A stretch of DNA of 7,928 nt, taken from positions 1-7,928 of the forward strand of contig JAQYWL010000288.1 of the NCBI GenBank assembly GCA_030145035.1. The letters are read 5' to 3'. How positions within the stretch are numbered: the first letter of the stretch is position 1; every line of letters begins with the position of its first letter. The translations under genes were made by a program, and so were the position numbers. This document shows, one piece after another, positions 5,351 to 7,928 of this stretch. Source of the DNA: Desulfobacteria bacterium (GTDB lineage: Bacteria; Desulfobacterota; Desulfobacteria; Desulfobacterales; C00003060). Under the pieces are notes generated by a model. That model saw only the letters and a program-made list of their open reading frames with translations, made no database searches and was not told the origin of the DNA.

Positions 5351-5944
5351 ATGACGAACAAATCCAGGCCCCATTCCCTGATCCTGGCCTCAAGTTCTCC
5401 CAGGCGTCGCTATCTCCTTGAACAGGCCGGCTTGACGTTCAGCGTGATTCCAAGTACTCTTGACGAAAGTTCCGTCCCCGTGAGTCCGCCAGAAAATCAC
5501 GTTCGCATGCTCGCCGAGGCAAAGGCTATAGAGGTTGCCCAGCTCTATCCAAAAAACTGGGTTATTGCGGCAGATACCCTCGTGCTTATAGGGGATGCCG
5601 TACTGGGCAAACCCGATACCGCGGCCCAAGCTTGCCAGATGCTTAAGGCACTGAGCGGTAAAACACACCGCGTATTGACCGGCTATTGCATCTGTTGTAA
5701 GGCAACAGGACGCTCCTTTTCCCAGACCGTGGAAACAAAAGTCATGTTCAAACCACTGAGCGAAGCTGAAATCGATTGGTACATCAACACCAGTGAGCCG
5801 TATGATAAGGCCGGGGGGTATGCGGTACAGGGCCTGGGCACCTTCTTCGTTAAGCGGATAGAGGGCTCTTACACAAATGTTGTTGGGCTTCCGGTGTGTG
5901 AGGTGATGGAATACCTGCTGCGGGAAGGTGTGGTGAAGCGGTGA
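5351..5944 (+). CDS. maf: Maf-family nucleoside triphosphate pyrophosphatase
   Basis: A 197-residue protein with the full Maf signature. It has LILASSSPRRR at 10-20 (phosphate-binding SSSPRR), AADTLV at 73-78 (catalytic Asp75 region), LGKP at 85-88, HRVLTG at 106-111, YDKAGGYAVQG at 151-161 and IEGSYTNVVGLP at 170-181. The ADT variant points to the YhdE-type branch, which hydrolyses dTTP, UTP and modified pyrimidine NTPs to monophosphates and removes non-canonical nucleotides. Older names call it septum formation protein. AAGGAA lies 3 nt before ATG 5351, at close spacing. It is the first gene of a plus-strand pair, with yggS 66 nt downstream and no terminator between. Sequence and length are regular; I see no damage. 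Confidence 0.93.
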   Translation: MTNKSRPHSLILASSSPRRRYLLEQAGLTFSVIPSTLDESSVPVSPPENHVRMLAEAKAIEVAQLYPKNWVIAADTLVLIGDAVLGKPDTAAQACQMLKALSGKTHRVLTGYCICCKATGRSFSQTVETKVMFKPLSEAEIDWYINTSEPYDKAGGYAVQGLGTFFVKRIEGSYTNVVGLPVCEVMEYLLREGVVKR

Positions 5945-5953
5945 GGGCTCAGC

Positions 5954-5979
5954 GATTTTGGATTGCGGATTGCGGAATT
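5954..5979 (+). repeat. GATTGCG heptamer repeat, copy 2
   Basis: GATTTTG GATTGCG GATTGCG GAATT is a run of heptamers between maf and yggS, sharing 18 identical nt with 2550-2567. It does not form a terminator hairpin, so maf and yggS can be cotranscribed across it. Confidence 0.65.
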
Positions 5980-6010
5980 AAAACCCAAAGTCCAAAACCC
6001 GAAATGAAAC

Positions 6011-6721
6011 ATGACGAACCTTGTTATGGCTGAAAGTATTCAAAGCAGACTAAAACTCGTTAAAGATCGAATCAAGGCGACGGCCCTTTCGTCTGGCCGC
6101 GCCCCGAAAACTGTCAAACTGGTTGCCGTGAGCAAGACCGTGCCAGTGGATCGTACTCGGACTGCAATCAAAGCTGGTGTGACGGTTCTTGGAGAAAACT
6201 ATGTGCAGGAGGCCAGGGAAAAGATTGAAGCCCTCGGGGGAGAAAAAGTTTCCTGGCATTTCATAGGCCACCTTCAATCGAACAAAGCAAAGTATGCGGT
6301 AAGGCTCTTTGACATGATTCATTCTGTAGACAGCCTCAAGCTTGCAAAGGAATTAAACAAACGAGCCGGTGCCATCGGCAAGGTTCAAAAGATCTTGGTT
6401 CAGGTAAACATCTCCGGCGAGGCGACCAAGTCTGGCATCGAGACAGAACAAGCCGTTGACCTGGTGCGCCAGATTGCTCCCCTTGAAAACCTCGACGTCA
6501 GCGGGCTCATGACCATGCCCCCTTACTTTAATGCCCCGGACAAAGTGCGGCCTTATTTCCGAGCCCTTAAGGGCTTGCAGGATATCATCCGCAAGGAGGC
6601 CATTGCCAATGTGCACATGACTGAACTCTCCATGGGCATGACCGGGGATTTCGAGGCAGCCATTCAGGAAGGGGCCACTCTGGTGCGGATCGGCACGGCC
6701 ATTTTTGGAGAAAGAGTGTAG
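6011..6721 (+). CDS. yggS: YggS/PROSC-family pyridoxal phosphate homeostasis protein
   Basis: A 236-residue single-domain alanine-racemase-fold (TIM barrel) protein. LVAVSKTVP carries the PLP-binding Lys42. GENYVQEAREK (61-71), WHFIGHLQSNK (82-92), HSVDS (104-108), VQVNISGE (130-137), GLMTMPP (165-171) and LSMGMTGDFEAAI (206-218) followed by VRIGTAIFG are all family signatures. The protein binds PLP without known enzymatic activity and balances PLP and amino-acid pools. Two starts are possible. ATG 6011 lies in a stretch copied almost exactly from the maf leader but without its Shine-Dalgarno. ATG 6026 (residue 6) gives a length closer to other family members but also lacks one. Translation may be coupled to maf or initiated weakly. 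The gene appears intact. Confidence 0.93.
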   Translation: MTNLVMAESIQSRLKLVKDRIKATALSSGRAPKTVKLVAVSKTVPVDRTRTAIKAGVTVLGENYVQEAREKIEALGGEKVSWHFIGHLQSNKAKYAVRLFDMIHSVDSLKLAKELNKRAGAIGKVQKILVQVNISGEATKSGIETEQAVDLVRQIAPLENLDVSGLMTMPPYFNAPDKVRPYFRALKGLQDIIRKEAIANVHMTELSMGMTGDFEAAIQEGATLVRIGTAIFGERV

Positions 6722-6791
6722 ACGCCACCCTATGTCTTTCCCACTCCCACATATTCTACAATAATGCCCCATGATCGTGTTTTTACTTTCG

Positions 6792-6851
6792 GCCTAACCC
6801 CGCATCACAGGGGCGAGTTTGCGAGCGTCCTTGTGCATGCGGCGGTTATGT
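6792..6851 (-). other. attC-like integron recombination site
   Basis: Read on the minus strand the 60-nt element starts ACATAAC and ends GTTAGGC, which fits the attC R-box consensus GTTRRRY at the recombining end; the other end fits RYYYAAC less well. Between them the arms are imperfect inverted repeats (TAACCGCCGCATGCACA with TGTGATGCGGGGTTA) differing by two single-base bulges, both in the left arm. This resembles the extrahelical bases of attC hairpins. The length is in the range of classical 59/60-base elements. Orientation matches an array running away from the integrase fragment just to the right. No second attC and no cassette gene is visible, so this is a solitary candidate. Confidence 0.5.
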
Positions 6852-6883
6852 GCGTTCTGTGCAAATGTGCCAATTTGACGCCG

Positions 6884-7033
6884 GAAAATGATCTAACGGT
6901 TATGACTAAATCGGAAGTTAGCCGAATTCTGGACGCAATGTCAAGTACTTATGTTTTGTTGGCAAAGCTCATGTATGGGTGTGGCCTGCGTATCCAAGGA
7001 AAGGTGGTGGGTGTGATCAGGCATTTTGGATAG
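6884..7033 (+). pseudogene. Fragment of tyrosine recombinase (integron-integrase-like)
   Basis: About 35 residues at 6890-6994, LTVMTKSEVSRILDAMSSTY then VLLAKLMYGCGLRI, match the start of the catalytic domain of tyrosine recombinases. The form 'LT..EV..IL......LLA.LMYG.GLRI' is closest to IntI/XerC-like enzymes and includes the first catalytic Arg in GLRI. The N-terminal DNA-binding domain and the later Lys, HxRH and Tyr motifs are missing. The frame continues with 12 unrelated residues to TAG 7031-7033. Upstream the open frame runs to ATG 6764, but that part is translation of the attC-like hairpin and is not protein-like. It is a non-functional relic. Confidence 0.7.
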
Positions 7034-7073
7034 AGCCGCTATTCACCGCCCGCTCTCCCGATTGATCGGGATC

Positions 7074-7286
7074 GCTTGAGACGCAGAGATCGCAGAGGAA
7101 TTGATCTTTTTCATTTGCCGCTGAGAGGCCGGCAAATGAAAAACTTTCAGCCACTGCGTGGCACAAAATTTCTCGCATGAGCAATGAACTGATATGATCG
7201 TGTACTGGCACAACACAACACCGTCCCGAAGGGATGCTATTTTGAAAGGAAAAAGAAATAATAAACTCAGCGCTCTGTGTCTCAGC
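7074..7286. repeat. MITE-like composite repeat
   Basis: GCTTGAGACGCAGAGATCGC (7074-7093, continuing AGAG) and, inverted, CTCAGCGCTCTGTGTCTCAG (7266-7285) form imperfect terminal inverted repeats of about 21-24 nt. They enclose 168 nt with no plausible gene. Inside are the stem-loop at 7107-7143 and a short palindrome TCCCGAAGGGA near 7224-7235. The right end continues into another CTCTGCGAGAG unit. The two minus-strand open frames across this block have no ribosome sites and simply translate the repeats. A non-autonomous mobile or repeat element is inferred; target duplications are not evident. Confidence 0.45.
7107..7143 (-). repeat. Dispersed stem-loop with CCTCTCA loop, copy 2
   Basis: On the minus strand TTTTTCATTTGCCG and CGGCAAATGAAAAA form a perfect 14-bp stem around GCCTCTCAG. 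It corresponds to the plus-strand stem-loop at 3374-3408: same loop core, same CATT-GCCG stem centre, but different outer pairs. The T-tract is on the 5' arm and A on the 3' arm, the reverse of a terminator. A CTCTGCG-type repeat follows in the same relative place as at copy 1. Confidence 0.7.
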
Positions 7287-7330
7287 GGGCTCTGCGAGAG
7301 ATAGAAACATGAATAGAAGGGATTAGGTAA

Positions 7331-7906
7331 ATGAAAATCCTGCTGCACATTTGCTGCGCGCCATGCGCGATATATCCCTTGAAGGTGCTCCGCTCAGAGG
7401 GCTTTGAGGTCATGGGGTTTTTTTACAATCGCAATATACATCCTTTTCAGGAGTGCCAGCGGCGTGAAAACGCCCTCAAGGCCTATGCCGAGCAGGTAGA
7501 CTTGGAGGTCATCTATCAGGAGGGCTACGACATGGAAACATTTTTGCAGAATGTGGTGTTTCGTGAGGAAGAACGTTGCGCCTATTGCTACCATGATCGC
7601 CTAAAAACCGCAGCCATCGTTGCCAGACACGGCAAATTCGATTATTTCACCTCCACCCTTTTGCAGAGCAAATTCCAGAAGCACGACATGATACGCTCAA
7701 TTGGGAAAAGCCTTGGCAAATCGTATGGGGTACCGTTCCTGTACAAAGATTTCCGAGAGGGCTGGAAGGAGGGAGTTGAGACATCAAAGCGTCTGAATAT
7801 GTACCGCCAGCAATACTGCGGATGCATATACAGCGAAAAGGAGCGATTCTATAAAGGCAGAGAGCATAGAGCAGAGGGCATGGGGCAAAAGAATGAGGAG
7901 TGTTGA
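7331..7906 (+). CDS. queH: Epoxyqueuosine reductase QueH
   Basis: A 191-residue protein of the DUF208/QueH family. It reduces epoxyqueuosine to queuosine at tRNA position 34, the last step of queuosine synthesis, and is the cobalamin-independent alternative to QueG. The N-terminal LLHICCAPC holds Cys8, Cys9 and Cys12. EERCAYCYHDRL holds Cys83 and Cys86. MYRQQYCGCIYS holds Cys163 and Cys165. These cysteines are the known ligands of its 4Fe-4S cluster and additional iron. FTSTLLQSKFQKHD and the YKDFREGW block are also typical. ATG 7331 is preceded by a weak AGG and by GAAGGG further upstream. The residues after about 176 (REHRAEGMGQKNEEC) are encoded by a heptamer repeat and look like a non-conserved tail. 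It is a stand-alone gene here; no other queuosine gene is in view. Confidence 0.93.
   Translation: MKILLHICCAPCAIYPLKVLRSEGFEVMGFFYNRNIHPFQECQRRENALKAYAEQVDLEVIYQEGYDMETFLQNVVFREEERCAYCYHDRLKTAAIVARHGKFDYFTSTLLQSKFQKHDMIRSIGKSLGKSYGVPFLYKDFREGWKEGVETSKRLNMYRQQYCGCIYSEKERFYKGREHRAEGMGQKNEEC
7857..7891 (+). repeat. GCAnRRR heptamer run inside the queH 3' end
   Basis: Five consecutive heptamers, GCAGAGA GCATAGA GCAGAGG then GCATGGG GCAAAAG, form a perfect 7-nt period. They encode the extra C-terminal residues of QueH and so look like a repeat that has invaded the end of the gene. Confidence 0.6.
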
Positions 7907-7912
7907 CTTTTA

Positions 7913-7928
7913 ATGACCGATCTCTCAC
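7913..7928 (+). CDS. Possible start of a downstream gene (partial)
   Basis: ATG 7913 opens a frame (MTDLS) that runs off the window. GAGGAG (7895-7900) lies 12 nt upstream, rather far for a ribosome site. With so few codons nothing can be said of the product. Confidence 0.2.

Noticed and set aside
6764..6889. N-terminal part of the open frame leading into the recombinase fragment
   Set aside because: It translates the attC-like palindrome; the residues are not protein-like and the recombinase match begins only near 6890.
7017..7348. Two overlapping minus-strand open frames upstream of queH
   Set aside because: Both translate terminal repeats and the hairpin of the MITE-like block and have no credible starts.

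Overview
The window looks like an accessory, repeat-rich stretch of a free-living Gram-negative chromosome. The housekeeping genes (maf, yggS, queH) and flgM, together with several families of intergenic repeats (GATTGCG heptamers, CGCAGAG-type units, GGGTCAGGTCT REP-like units), would fit a member of Desulfobacterota (former Deltaproteobacteria). That assignment rests on the look of the sequence and not on a phylogenetic marker.

Positions 1-2685 are mostly gene debris. A convincing minus-strand sigma70-type promoter (567-595) fires into a region where I can support no gene. Next comes the C-terminal helix-turn-helix domain of a REP-associated tyrosine transposase (736-1008, minus), with a REP-like GGGTCAGGTCT motif beside it. 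The one intact gene here is an isolated flgM (anti-sigma-28, minus, 1157-1471) without flagellar neighbours. Upstream of it lies an unrecognised gene broken by at least two frameshifts. A REP/BIME-like cluster (2063-2185), with a perfect 29-bp tandem repeat and an inverted copy, abuts another gene fragment (2210-2383).

Positions 2686-5102 are a defence/addiction-type island in decay. It holds an intact antitoxin-MazF/PemK pair (2686-3259, overlapping by 8 nt), a truncated calcineurin-like phosphoesterase (minus), two strong hairpins, two small orphan ORFs, and a second toxin-antitoxin pair whose PIN-domain toxin has lost its C-terminal half. That truncated toxin runs into the terminator of a tRNA-Leu(UAA) gene on the minus strand (5109-5197), which has its own promoter and Rho-independent terminator.

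Positions 5275-7928 hold the conserved genes on the plus strand: maf (nucleotide house-cleaning pyrophosphatase), yggS (PLP homeostasis) and queH (epoxyqueuosine reductase, last step of queuosine synthesis). Between yggS and queH are about 600 nt without an intact gene. This stretch carries an attC-like site (6792-6851, minus) beside a fragment of a tyrosine recombinase resembling integron integrases. I read this as a possible eroded integron. A MITE-like repeat (about 7074-7286) follows, with imperfect terminal inverted repeats and an internal hairpin.

The most notable non-gene signal is a stem-loop found twice, at 3374-3408 and 7107-7143, in opposite orientations. The two copies share the loop core CCTCTCA and show compensatory stem changes. 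I see no CRISPR array and no complete mobile element.
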